Shown piece after piece: positions 7,258-14,444 of a stretch of DNA of 20,843 nucleotides. A program made the position numbers and the translations under genes. Source of the stretch: an uncultured Rhodospirillales bacterium (GTDB lineage Bacteria; Pseudomonadota; Alphaproteobacteria; ATCC43930; CGMCC-115725); assembly GCA_903897565.1 (NCBI GenBank), contig CAIUCF010000621.1, positions 1 to 20,843 of the forward strand, read 5' to 3'. Numbering within the stretch: position 1 is the stretch's first letter; each line of letters opens with the position of its first letter. The notes beneath the pieces were generated by a model. That model searched no databases. It was not told the origin of the DNA and saw only the letters and a program-made list of their open reading frames with translations.

Positions 7258-7821
7258 ATGGAAAAAACGATCTATCTTGCCGGACCAGAGGTATTTCTAC
7301 CCGATTCGCAAGAAATCGGACACCGGAAGCAGGCACTATGCCGTGCAGCAGGGCTCATTGGCCTGTATCCGGGCGATAATGGGCCGTTCGATTCCAACCT
7401 CACGATGGCGGAGCTCTCCCGAGTCATCTTCGTCACCAACCTCGCATTGATGCGACGGGCCGATATCTTCCTCGGCAATCTTACGCCATTTCGCGGCCCA
7501 GGTGCGGATGCGGGGACGGTCTGGGAATTGGGGTTCATGGCCGGACTGGGTAAGCCGGTCTACGGATATTCGAATTCCGCCGCGAGCCTCCTCACACGAA
7601 CCAGAGCGTTCGATCCCGCGAGCCGACGCGATGCGGAATCTGGACACTGGCTCGATTCGCGCGGCCTCGTGATCGAGGATTTCGATGGCGGCGACAACCT
7701 CATGATCGTCGAATCGCTGGAACTCTTCGGCGGCAGGCTCGTCACGCCGACGCACCCGCCCGTCGATCCGGACCGCGATCTCGACGCCTTCGCGGCCTGC
7801 CTGCGCATGATTGCGGCGTGA
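7258..7821 (+). CDS. nucleoside 2-deoxyribosyltransferase family protein
   Basis: A 187-residue cytoplasmic protein of the nucleoside 2-deoxyribosyltransferase fold. Members cleave or exchange the glycosidic bond of deoxynucleosides. It begins YLAGPEVFLPD, the usual first strand and loop, and carries ADIFLGNLTPFRGPGADAGT followed by VWELGFMAGLGKPVYGY, where Glu90 fits the catalytic glutamate. The ATG at 7258 is chosen because it puts the YLAGP strand at the N-terminus; GGAAG lies just upstream but close. The promoter region is shared with a divergent unknown gene. Substrate cannot be read from sequence; salvage or sanitising of nucleosides is likely. Its stop codon lies in the left arm of an inverted repeat shared with glgB. 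Confidence 0.85.
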   Translation: MEKTIYLAGPEVFLPDSQEIGHRKQALCRAAGLIGLYPGDNGPFDSNLTMAELSRVIFVTNLALMRRADIFLGNLTPFRGPGADAGTVWELGFMAGLGKPVYGYSNSAASLLTRTRAFDPASRRDAESGHWLDSRGLVIEDFDGGDNLMIVESLELFGGRLVTPTHPPVDPDRDLDAFAACLRMIAA

Positions 7822-7849
7822 GCGAAGGCAGCGGCCGCTCTCTCGCTCA
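7819..7849. terminator. symmetric bidirectional terminator holding both stop codons
   Basis: TGAGCGA (7819-7825) and TCGCTCA (7843-7849) are perfect inverted copies, and the spacer holds a second palindrome, AGCGGCCGCT (7830-7839). The TGA of the deoxyribosyltransferase gene starts the left arm, and the TGA of glgB (minus strand, 7849-7847) is its mirror image in the right arm. There is no T run. Confidence 0.55.
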
Positions 7850-10046
7850 GGGACCGACGAAGATCAGGGTGGAGAGCGGCGGCAGGGCGAGTTCGATGGA
7901 TTGGGCATGGCCATGGAACGGAACAGGCTGCGTTGCCACCCGCCCGAAATTGCCGAGCCCGCTGCCGCCGTATTCATGCGCGTCGGTATTGATGCGCTCG
8001 ATCCAATCACCCGCTTGCGGCACGCCGATCCGGTAACCGAAACGTGCCGAGCCCGAAAAATTGCACACCACGAGGACAACGAACCCCGGGGTCCGGCCAC
8101 GGCGGACGAAGCTCAGCACATTACCGGCAGCGTCGCCGGCATCAATCCAGGCGAAGCCCTCCGGGCGGGAATCGCGCTCATGGAGCGCCGGCTCGGTGCG
8201 GTAGAGCGCGTTCAGGTCGCGGAGCAGGGTCATGACCCCGGCATGGCGCGGATCATCGAGCAGATGCCAGTCGAGCGCGTGATCGTGGTCCCATTCCCGG
8301 CGCTGGGCAAACTCGCCACCCATGAACAGCAGCTTCTTCCCCGGATGCCCCCCACATGAAGCCGTAATAGGCGCGGAGATTGGCAAAGGCTTGCCCCGGT
8401 TCCCCCGGCATCTTGGTCAGGAGTGACCCTTTGCCATGCACCACCTCGTCATGGCTGAGCGGCAGGATGAAGGTTTCGGAGAAAGCATAGAGCAGGCCGA
8501 AGGTGAGATCGCTCTGGTGGTGCCCGCGGTAGATCGGGTCGCGGCTGAAATAGCGCAGGGTGTCATGCATCCACCCCATGTTCCATTTGCCGACGAAGCC
8601 AAGCCCGCCCTCGGCGACCGCGCGGGTCACGCCCGGCCAGGCGGTCGATTCCTCGGCAATCGTCAAGGCCCCGGGAAACCGGTCGAGGATCGCCTCGTTC
8701 AGGCGCTGCAGGAACCGGACGGCATCCCAATTCTCGCGGCCGCCTTCGGCATTGGGTATCCAGGCGCCTTCGGCGCGGGAATAGTCGAGATAGAGCATCG
8801 ACGCCACGGCATCGACCCGAACCCCATCGATGTGGAAGCGGTCGAACCAGGAGAGCGCGGCCGCGATCAGGTAGTTTGCGACCTCGCGTCGTCCATAATT
8901 GTAGATCAGGGTGTTCCAGTCGTGATGGAAGCCCTGACGCGGATCGGCATGTTCGTAGAGCGCCGTGCCGTCGAAATGCACCAGGCCATGGGCATCGGAC
9001 GGGAAATGCGCGGGGACGAAATCGACGATGATCCCGAGCTCGGCCTGGTGGCAGGCATCGACGAACGCGCGGAAACCGTCGGCATCGCCGAAGCGCCCGG
9101 TCGGTGCCATCAGCCCGATCGGCTGATAGCCCCAGGAGCCATCGAAGGGAAACTCGCCGATCGGCAGGACTTCGATATGGGTGAAGCCGAGCCCCTTGAC
9201 GTAGGGGATCAACTCCTCGGCAAATTCGCGCCACGAGAAGAAGCCGCCATCGGACCAGCGCCGCCGCCACGATCCGAGATGCACCTCGTAAATGGCGATC
9301 GCGGCATCGCGACCCTGGCGCGCGACGCGCGTCTCCATCCAGGGCCTGTCGGCCCAGATGTGGCGGGCCTCGGCGGCGACGACCGAGGCGGTCCGCGGCG
9401 GCAGTTCTGCGGCAAGCGCGCAGGGATCTGCCTTCAGCGGCAGGATCTCGCCGTTCTTGCCGCGAATCCGATACTTGTAGGTGGCGCCGGCCGCGAGCCC
9501 CGGCATGAACAGATCCCAGACACCGCAGGCGGGGTGGAAGCGCATCGGGTGGCGGCGCTCGTCCCAATCGTTGAAATCGCCGACGACGCTCACCGCGGCG
9601 GCGTTTGGTGCCCACACGGCGAAGCCGACTCCCGGGATGCTGTCTCGCAATTGCGGATGGGCGCCCAGCTTCTCATAGGCCTGAAGATGGGTTCCCTCGG
9701 CCAGCAGATAGACATCAAGCTCGCCGAGGACAGGGGGAAATCGATACGGGTCTTCGAGGATGGTCATGCCACCGGCATGGTGCACCCGGAGTCGATAGTC
9801 GGGCACGGACTGCCCTGGTGCGCGGCCGACGAAGTAGCCATGCCCAGCGGCGGCGCTGGGCGTGCAGAGCACCTCCAGATCGTCGTAGCGGCCGACGATT
9901 TCGACATGATGCGCCCAGGGCAGGAAGCAGCGCCAGACGAGATGGTCCGCCTCGACATGGCACCCGAGGACAGCGAACGGATCGTCGAGCGCGCCCTCGA
10001 GCAGTCGCCACAGTACCGTCTCGTCAGTCACCCTTGGCCACCTCAT
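7847..10046 (-). pseudogene. glgB: 1,4-alpha-glucan branching enzyme gene, frameshifted
   Basis: GlgB makes alpha-1,6 branches in glycogen. The first frame reads an N-terminal CBM48-type region, then the GH13 core: Asp412 in DGVRVDAVASMLYLDYSR (nucleophile), Glu465 in TIAEESTAWPG (acid/base) and Asp533 in LSHDEVVHGKGS. After YYGFMWG (residue 566) the frame is lost and ends as a 597-residue product. The family sequence resumes in the next frame as HPGKKLLFMGGEFAQ and continues to LIFVGP. The break lies in a run of six G (8348-8353 on the given strand as C); five would restore a 732-residue protein, the normal GlgB length. This could be a sequencing or assembly error, a true mutation or slippage. 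The ATG at 10046 overlaps the cytochrome gene by 23 bases; a GTG at 10031 is an alternative. No other glg gene is nearby. Confidence 0.9.
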
Positions 10047-10965
10047 GCGATAGCGTCGGCGGGATCGGAGTCTGCGCCTTCATGTACACCGCGATCGCGC
10101 GGCGATCTCCGGCACTCAGCGCGCTGGTGCCGCGGATGACTTCGGCCATCGCGCCACCGGCCGAATCTCCGGATGGCGTGAGGCCGTCATCAAGATAGGA
10201 AGCCAGGTCATCGACCGACCATCGGCCGAGCGCCCGCGGATCGGGGGTGATATCGGGCGCCTTCATGCCATCGACAGCCGCGTTGGCGCCGGCAAAGCGC
10301 CGCGCGGTCTCGATGCCGCCGAGCCAGTCGCGGGGCGTATGGCACTCGCCGCAATGCACCACCGCCCGCACCAGATACGCGCCGCGATTCCATTCCTTCG
10401 ATTCGTCCGGGTCGGCGTCAAGGGTCCCCTCCCGCAGATACAGGATCTTCCACACCTTGATCCCAGCCCGGATCCTGTAGGGGAAACGAAGCTCGTGCTC
10501 GCGATCGGGCTGGCGTTGCGCCGGCACGGAAAAGATATACCGCTTGATGGCGAGGATGTCGTCGTCGCTCATCTCCGTGAACGCGGGATAAGGGAAGCTC
10601 GGGTAGTAATCGCGTCCCGCCGGACTGATGCCGCGCCGAAGCGCCCGGATGAAATCCCCGTCGCTCCATCGTCCGATGCCGAAGTCCGGATCCGGGGAGA
10701 TATTCGGCGTGAAGAAGGTCCCGAACACGGTGACGAGCGCCCGGCCGCCGGCGAGTGGCGCGCCGTGATGGGGGCGGTCCGTGTGGCAATTTGCGCAACC
10801 GGCCGCGGCGAACAGGACCGCACCGTCGCGCGCCGGCGTGGCCGTGGCAATCATGTTCGGGCCTGGGCCAATCGCGGTCCAGCGACCACCGATCAGCCAG
10901 GCGATGCCCACAAGTCCGAGGACGGCGATCAGGATCCCCCGCCAATGCCTGCGCAAACTTGTCAA
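10024..10965 (-). CDS. membrane-anchored diheme cytochrome c
   Basis: A 313-residue c-type cytochrome with an uncleaved-looking N-terminal anchor (residues 11-26) and two heme-binding motifs, CANCH at 57-61 and CGECH at 205-209, each in its own domain. Candidate axial methionines are Met132 in FTEMSDDD and one in GGAMAEVIRG. The layout resembles the cytochrome subunits of membrane-bound dehydrogenases (alcohol or sorbose dehydrogenase type), which pass electrons from periplasmic oxidation to the respiratory chain. No dehydrogenase is present here. Translation most likely begins at TTG (10965), three bases after the stop of the cytochrome c' gene, implying coupling. The partner enzyme is unknown. 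Confidence 0.85.
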   Translation of the reverse strand: MTSLRRHWRGILIAVLGLVGIAWLIGGRWTAIGPGPNMIATATPARDGAVLFAAAGCANCHTDRPHHGAPLAGGRALVTVFGTFFTPNISPDPDFGIGRWSDGDFIRALRRGISPAGRDYYPSFPYPAFTEMSDDDILAIKRYIFSVPAQRQPDREHELRFPYRIRAGIKVWKILYLREGTLDADPDESKEWNRGAYLVRAVVHCGECHTPRDWLGGIETARRFAGANAAVDGMKAPDITPDPRALGRWSVDDLASYLDDGLTPSGDSAGGAMAEVIRGTSALSAGDRRAIAVYMKAQTPIPPTLSHEVAKGD

Positions 10966-10968
10966 GGC

Positions 10969-11466
10969 CTAGTCGCCATCCTTACGACCACGATAGTTCT
11001 CATGACACGCGCCACAGGCGTTCTTGGCCAGCGACCGCATCGAGTCCCGGATCGTGGCCACATCGCCGGCATCCACAGTCTTTCGCAGATCGGCCGCCCC
11101 CGTCGTGAGCGCCTGCTCCAATTGCTGGAAGTCGTCCGGATTGTCCCATATCTCCGGTTTCGCGGCCGACTTGCCCGGCAGAGCCTTCGAATCGGAGCCC
11201 GGGGGGAACAGGCCGGGCACCAGCGGTGCGGTCGTCTCTAAATCCTTTGCCGCCGCCGCCGCGGCCTCCCTGGCGCCCTGGCCCGCAACGTAGAGCTTGA
11301 TCGCCTTGATGTCGTCACCGAGCCGATCCATGACGACCTGTCGATGCTTTGCCGCATCCAGCCCGTCTTCTCCCCGGCAAGCCGATGGCGGCGCCAACGT
11401 GATCGACCCGACCAGAATTAGGCCCAGGATCGATGTTTTACGGCAAACACCAGAATTCAAAGCCAC
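10969..11466 (-). CDS. cytochrome c' (class II c-type cytochrome)
   Basis: A 165-residue periplasmic protein with a signal peptide (hydrophobic ILGLILVGSITLA, cleavage near APPSACRGED). The helical-bundle pattern of cytochrome c' follows: RQVVMDRLGDDIKAIKLYVAGQG, a central WDNPDDFQQLEQAL helix, and a heme-binding CGACH close to the C-terminus followed by YRGRK. Family members bind NO or CO or shuttle electrons. The GTG start at 11466 has a strong GAGGAG a few bases upstream. It is the first gene of a run with the diheme cytochrome and glgB. The leader contains a GATGCG/CGCATC inverted repeat (11547-11570) of unknown meaning. Confidence 0.88.
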   Translation of the reverse strand: MALNSGVCRKTSILGLILVGSITLAPPSACRGEDGLDAAKHRQVVMDRLGDDIKAIKLYVAGQGAREAAAAAAKDLETTAPLVPGLFPPGSDSKALPGKSAAKPEIWDNPDDFQQLEQALTTGAADLRKTVDAGDVATIRDSMRSLAKNACGACHENYRGRKDGD

Positions 11467-11606
11467 CGTCTCCTCAACATCCCCGGGCGCCGCGCCACTG
11501 CCTGATCCTGCCCCAAGGCCGAGGCCGGAACCATAGGTCAGCGGACGATGCGCCTGCGGCGGATCGCATCATGGAAATCTCTGCGACGACCCCGACGTAA
11601 CGGCCC

Positions 11607-11636
11607 TTGACAGCGAACCGCTCCGAGGGGCATATC
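11607..11636 (+). promoter_or_regulatory. promoter of the tRNA-Ala gene
   Basis: A perfect TTGACA (11607-11612) is followed after 18 bases by CATATC (11631-11636), and the tRNA starts 37 bases later. The consensus -35 fits the strong promoters of stable RNA genes. Confidence 0.6.
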
Positions 11637-11673
11637 ACGGCCCTCCGCAGTAACTGCGGTGTTTGTCTGGATT

Positions 11674-11749
11674 GGGGTCGTAGCTCAGTTGGTAGAGCGC
11701 GACGTTCGCAATGTCGAGGTCCGGGGTTCGATTCCCCGCGGCTCCACCA
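11674..11749 (+). tRNA. tRNA-Ala (anticodon CGC)
   Basis: A 76-base cloverleaf with encoded CCA. The acceptor arms GGGGTCG and CGGCTCC include the G3-U70 wobble that identifies alanine tRNA. The D arm holds AGCTCAGTTGGTAGAGC. The anticodon stem CGACG/TGTCG encloses loop TTCGCAA with anticodon CGC at 11707-11709, and the T arm holds GGTTCGATTCC. It reads GCG, a codon expected to be frequent in this GC-rich genome. I see no attachment-site repeat or integrase next to it. Confidence 0.97.
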
Positions 11750-11936
11750 GACGACCTTGGACCGGGCCGCCCTGTATGCGCAATCCTGCGTCGGCCCGCC
11801 GGGAGCCCGAGAATAAACTTCTTGTAAGATAGTCTCGCTCGGCTCACAGTGTAATCGCCCATCCTTTGCGGGTTCGGTCGCATCTCCTGCTCTTGCGAGT
11901 CCCGGACCTGCCAGCCCCACACGCTTTGGATCGTGC

Positions 11937-11974
11937 TCGCCGCCGAAATCTATTCGCGGCGATTTTTCGTTTTT
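11937..11974 (+). promoter_or_regulatory. terminator-like leader hairpin of the cold-shock gene
   Basis: TCGCCGC (11937-11943) pairs with GCGGCGA (11956-11962) around a 12-base loop, followed by TTTTT-CG-TTTTT (11963-11974). The Shine-Dalgarno GGAG (11975-11978) follows directly and the csp ATG is at 11987. As RNA this has the form of an intrinsic terminator inside the 5' leader, so it could attenuate csp, act as a temperature-responsive leader, or end transcripts from upstream. The 190 bases between the tRNA and this hairpin show no other clear signal. Confidence 0.6.
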
Positions 11975-11986
11975 GGAGTCTCTACA

Positions 11987-12193
11987 ATGTCGACCGGTAC
12001 TGTTAAGTGGTTCAACACGCAAAAGGGCTACGGCTTCATCCAGCCTGACGATGGCTCGAAGGACGTGTTCGTGCACATCTCGGCCGTGGAACGCGCCAAC
12101 CTCGGCTCGCTGCACGAAGGCCAGAAGCTGAGCTACGAGCTCGAGCGTGGCCAGCAGGGCAAGTCGTCGGCCGTCAATCTGCGCGCCGTTTAA
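11987..12193 (+). CDS. CspA-family cold-shock protein
   Basis: A 68-residue single cold-shock domain protein that binds single-stranded RNA and DNA and melts RNA structure. It has TGTVKWFNTQKGYGFI with the RNP1 motif KGYGFI, then DVFVHISAV with RNP2, and ends GKSSAVNLRAV, the full length of the family. The ATG at 11987 has GGAG eight bases upstream. The leader holds a terminator-like hairpin. Downstream lie an IF-1 paralog and S21, a translation-related neighbourhood in keeping with a role in keeping messages unfolded. Confidence 0.95.
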   Translation: MSTGTVKWFNTQKGYGFIQPDDGSKDVFVHISAVERANLGSLHEGQKLSYELERGQQGKSSAVNLRAV

Positions 12194-12212
12194 GACTTCC
12201 CAGTTTCCGTGG

Positions 12213-12242
12213 ACCAGCCATCGGGCGCGCCCGGTGGCTGGT
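12213..12242 (+). terminator. strong GC hairpin after the cold-shock gene
   Basis: ACCAGCCA-T-CGGGCG is followed directly by CGCCCG-G-TGGCTGGT, an almost perfect palindrome of about 30 bases with a single T-G wobble, 19 bases after the csp stop. A U-rich tail is only hinted at (GGTTCTTGTT), so it may terminate partly or protect the csp message from 3' decay. Confidence 0.55.
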
Positions 12243-12306
12243 GCTCGGTTCTTGTTGCCTGCCAGGACGGGATCGGATTGGTCCCCAAAGACTTAAGGAC
12301 GCGCGG

Positions 12307-12579
12307 TTGAAGGAAGATTTTATCGAATTCGAGGGCACCGTCACAGACGTGCTCCCGGACGGTCATTACCGCGTCCGCCTCGACAATGGTCACGAGGCGC
12401 TCGCCTATATGTCCGGGAAGATGAAAAAGAATCGGATTCGGGTCATCGCGGGTGACCGTGTCAAACTTGAGATGACACCTTATGACCTGACGCGCGGCCG
12501 CATCAATTTCCGTCACAAGGACGAGCGCGCCGGTGGTGCGCCCAAGCCGGTGCCGCGCCGCCCGTTCCGTCCCCGCTGA
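12307..12579 (+). CDS. infA: translation initiation factor IF-1 paralog with basic tail
   Basis: IF-1 binds the ribosomal A site during initiation and has RNA-chaperone activity. The S1-like OB fold is complete: EDFIEFEGTVTDVLPDGHYRVRLDNGHEALAYMSGKMKKNRIRV, then GDRVKLEMTPYDLTRGRINFRH (to about residue 70). A 20-residue proline- and arginine-rich tail follows (PKPVPRRPFRPR), making 90 residues rather than the usual 72. The start is a TTG at 12307 with AAGGA seven bases before it; no ATG or GTG fits. The core infA of alphaproteobacteria normally starts PKEE, so this is probably a second copy. It lies between csp and rpsU. Confidence 0.9.
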   Translation: MKEDFIEFEGTVTDVLPDGHYRVRLDNGHEALAYMSGKMKKNRIRVIAGDRVKLEMTPYDLTRGRINFRHKDERAGGAPKPVPRRPFRPR

Positions 12580-12591
12580 GCAGACCCCACG

Positions 12592-12615
12592 CGCGGTGAG
12601 ATGATCTCGCCCGCG
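12592..12615 (+). terminator. hairpin after the IF-1 paralog
   Basis: GGTGAGAT (12595-12602) pairs with ATCTCGCC (12604-12611) and extends, past a one-base bulge, to CGC/GCG. It begins 13 bases after the IF-1 stop and may end that transcript or lie in the rpsU leader. With only one base between the arms, the tip must open to form a loop. Confidence 0.4.
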
Positions 12616-12638
12616 ACCCTATTCTGAACCGATCTTTG

Positions 12639-12653
12639 CTTTCGAGCGAAAGG
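12639..12653 (+). promoter_or_regulatory. hairpin enclosing the rpsU ribosome-binding site
   Basis: CTTTCG (12639-12644) and CGAAAG (12647-12652) are inverted copies. The right arm contains the Shine-Dalgarno GAAAGG (12648-12653) of rpsU, six bases before its ATG. A five-pair stem with a GAGC loop would hide the ribosome-binding site, giving a simple means of translational control. Confidence 0.4.
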
Positions 12654-12658
12654 CGACC

Positions 12659-12862
12659 ATGCAGGTTTTCGTAAAAGACAACGACGTCAACAGCGCGCTG
12701 CGCGTCTTGAAGAAGAAGATGCAGCGCGAAGGCGTGTTCCGCGAGATGAAGCGCCGCCGCGCTTATGAGAAGCCCTCCGAGCGCACCGCACGTGAAGCCG
12801 CAGAGGGCGTCCGCCGTCGTCGCAAGGCGATGCGCAAGCGGATGGAGCGCGAGGGCTACTAG
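12659..12862 (+). CDS. rpsU: 30S ribosomal protein S21
   Basis: A 67-residue, strongly basic protein with the S21 pattern: QVFVKDNDVNSALRVLKKKMQREGVFREMKRRRAYEKPSERT, then an arginine-rich helical tail RRRRKAMRKRM. S21 sits near the platform of the small subunit and helps mRNA pairing with the anti-Shine-Dalgarno sequence. The ATG at 12659 follows AAAGG, which lies in a small hairpin. The stop codon lies in the loop region of a downstream hairpin. It follows the csp and IF-1-like genes, as is common for cold- and initiation-related genes. Confidence 0.95.
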   Translation: MQVFVKDNDVNSALRVLKKKMQREGVFREMKRRRAYEKPSERTAREAAEGVRRRRKAMRKRMEREGY

Positions 12863-12899
12863 CCCTCGTCGACCCGCCGGTCGGCAACGATCCGGCGGG
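12850..12899 (+). terminator. tandem hairpins at the end of rpsU
   Basis: First hairpin: CGAGGGCT (12850-12857), loop ACT, AGCCCTCG (12861-12868), spanning the rpsU TAG. Second: CCCGCCGG (12873-12880), 11-base loop, CCGGCGGG (12892-12899). Both stems are eight perfect pairs and GC-rich, but no T run follows. Confidence 0.55.
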
Positions 12900-12973
12900 C
12901 TGAGGTAGTGTCCCCGACCGGCCTTGACCCGCGCTTCCTCGACGGCGCGGAACTGGCCGCCTACCCTTTCCCT

Positions 12974-13004
12974 TGCCGGTTCCGGTCAAAACCGGTAAGC
13001 GGCA
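12974..13004 (+). promoter_or_regulatory. two-step hairpin before the transporter gene
   Basis: TGCCG (12974-12978) and CGGCA (13000-13004) enclose CCGGT-CAAA-ACCGG (12982-12995), a stem with a small internal loop ending 25 bases before the transporter ATG. It may be a leader structure of that gene or a further terminator of the block upstream. No riboswitch class is recognised. Confidence 0.35.
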
Positions 13005-13029
13005 CTCGTCCCACTGTCGCGACCCCGTC

Positions 13030-14280
13030 ATGATCGCCGCCAAAATCTATTTGGTCTTCTTCTTGACCTATGCGGGCATGGTAGCCGGTCGGCTGCCTTG
13101 GCTGCGGGTTGATCGCACGACGATCGCATTGCTGGGCGTGATCGGCCTGCTCGCGACGCAGACTCTCAGTTTCGACGAGCTGAGTGCGCGGATCGACCCC
13201 CCGACGTTGATCCTGCTGTTCGCCTTGATGATCATCTCGGAGCAGTTTGTCGCCTCCGGGTTCATCGATGCGTGCATTGCCCGGATCGGCCTGATCAAGG
13301 GCCGCGGCCGCAGGCTGCTCGCCGGCACCATCATCATCATCGGTGGCCTTGCGACATTCATCAGCAATGATCTGCTCGTCCTCGTCGCCACCCCGCTGCT
13401 GATCGAAATCGCCCGCCAGCGCGACCTCAATCCCCGACCCTTCCTGATCGCCATGATTGCCGCCTGCAATGCCGGGTCGGCGGCGACGATCATCGGCGCC
13501 CCGCAGAACATCGTCATCGGCCAACTCGGCGACCTTCGCCTCCCGACCTACCTGCTCGCAGGCGTCGTGCCGGCGATCTTGGCGCTGGTCGTAATCTATG
13601 GCGTCGTCGGTTTTCTCTGGCGGGGACGGCTCCGCAATAACGGGGATCCCCTTCCAGCCTCGGCCACGGCAAATTTCCACAGCTTCGATCGCAGCCAGAC
13701 CAACAAGGGCATCGTCGCCGTCGTCGCCTTGTTGGCTCTGTTCTGCACGAGCCTGCCCCGCGACGTCATGGCGCTTGCCGTCATGGCCCTGGTCCTGATG
13801 AACCGCCGGATCGCCAGTCGATCGCTGATCGGCGGCGTCGACTGGCCGCTGATGATCTTCGTCTTCTGCCTGTTCGCCGTCACGGGCGCGCTCACCACCA
13901 CTGCGCTGCCGGCAATGCTCGTCGATGGTCTCGGCAGCATTCATCTCCTGCCCACCGGATTGCTGGTCCTGGCGCCGCTGACCCTGCTGATGAGCGGCAC
14001 GATCGGCAATCTGCCCTTCTCGATCCTCCTGGTCCAACTCTGGCCGGACGCGCCGCCGGGGACGCTCTACAGCCTCGCCGTGCTGTCGTCCTTCGCCGGC
14101 AATATCCTGTTCGTCGGCAGCCTGGCAAATCTACTGGTGGTCGAACGCGCGGCCGAGAGCGGTGTGACGCTGTCGCGGCATGATTTCGTGCAGGCCGGAA
14201 TTCCCATCACTGCGCTGACCATGCTCATCGCCATGATCTGGCTCGCGCTGACCGGCTTCATGCCGTGGTTCCCCGTTTGA
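13030..14280 (+). CDS. ArsB/NhaD/SLC13-type membrane ion transporter
   Basis: A 416-residue inner-membrane protein with about eleven hydrophobic segments. It carries the two signature regions of the ion-transporter superfamily: ATFISNDLLVLVATPLL with SND at about 112-114, and AGSAATIIGAPQNIVIG at about 149-163; a second-half counterpart is SGTIGNLPFSILL. Relatives move arsenite, dicarboxylates, sulfate or exchange sodium for protons; the substrate cannot be decided, and no arsenic genes are nearby. The ATG at 13030 starts directly at the first membrane helix; a TTG at 12973 would add 19 unhelpful residues. No clear ribosome-binding site precedes it. Confidence 0.85.
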   Translation: MIAAKIYLVFFLTYAGMVAGRLPWLRVDRTTIALLGVIGLLATQTLSFDELSARIDPPTLILLFALMIISEQFVASGFIDACIARIGLIKGRGRRLLAGTIIIIGGLATFISNDLLVLVATPLLIEIARQRDLNPRPFLIAMIAACNAGSAATIIGAPQNIVIGQLGDLRLPTYLLAGVVPAILALVVIYGVVGFLWRGRLRNNGDPLPASATANFHSFDRSQTNKGIVAVVALLALFCTSLPRDVMALAVMALVLMNRRIASRSLIGGVDWPLMIFVFCLFAVTGALTTTALPAMLVDGLGSIHLLPTGLLVLAPLTLLMSGTIGNLPFSILLVQLWPDAPPGTLYSLAVLSSFAGNILFVGSLANLLVVERAAESGVTLSRHDFVQAGIPITALTMLIAMIWLALTGFMPWFPV

Positions 14281-14334
14281 GGGTCGCGACGGGAACCGCT
14301 CTTCGTTTCAGTGCCGTCCCGGTTTCACAACATG

Positions 14335-14402
14335 TTAGCGTGAGCGGCCACGGCGGTTTATAGAACGTTCGTCAGCGCCGGCCCGCCTGCCGGGACCGCC
14401 GT
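14335..14402 (+). promoter_or_regulatory. promoter/operator region before the histidine kinase
   Basis: This lies in the 164-base gap between the transporter and the kinase. ACGGCGGT (14350-14357) and ACCGCCGT (14395-14402) are perfect inverted copies enclosing an 8-base palindrome GAACGTTC (14363-14370). A weak promoter, TTAGCG (14335-14340) with TATAGA (14359-14364), overlaps the left arm. Both are tentative. Confidence 0.35.
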
Positions 14403-14444
14403 CACCCCGTTACCCCTCGGTCTGTTTTTCCAATCAGGGAGCCG

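Noticed and set aside
8341..8360. Programmed ribosomal frameshift in glgB
   Set aside because: GlgB families do not use frameshifting, no stimulatory pseudoknot or stop-proximal arrangement is evident, and a single extra base in a G run is explained more simply by error or mutation.
8436..10139. 567-codon open frame antisense to glgB on the plus strand
   Set aside because: It is a shadow of the GC-rich codon pattern of glgB; the opposite strand carries the complete GH13 motifs, and the antisense product is low-complexity with no family features.
11547..11570. GATGCG/CGCATC inverted repeat in the cytochrome c' leader as a named regulator site
   Set aside because: Only six base pairs with a 12-base spacer, and no known site form matches; kept only as a remark in the cytochrome entry.
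11674..11749. tRNA-Ala as an integration site
   Set aside because: No integrase gene, no repeat of the tRNA 3' end and no foreign-looking block flank it.
12961..14037. 358-codon minus-strand frame over the transporter
   Set aside because: The product is a Gln/Asp/Arg-rich string with no hydrophobic core, while the plus strand encodes a clear membrane transporter.
14292..14318. GGAAC followed by CGTC before the histidine kinase as a general-stress (EcfG) promoter
   Set aside because: Spacing is 18 and the -10 part is not CGTT; other GGAACC occurrences (such as near 16054) have no properly placed partner either.
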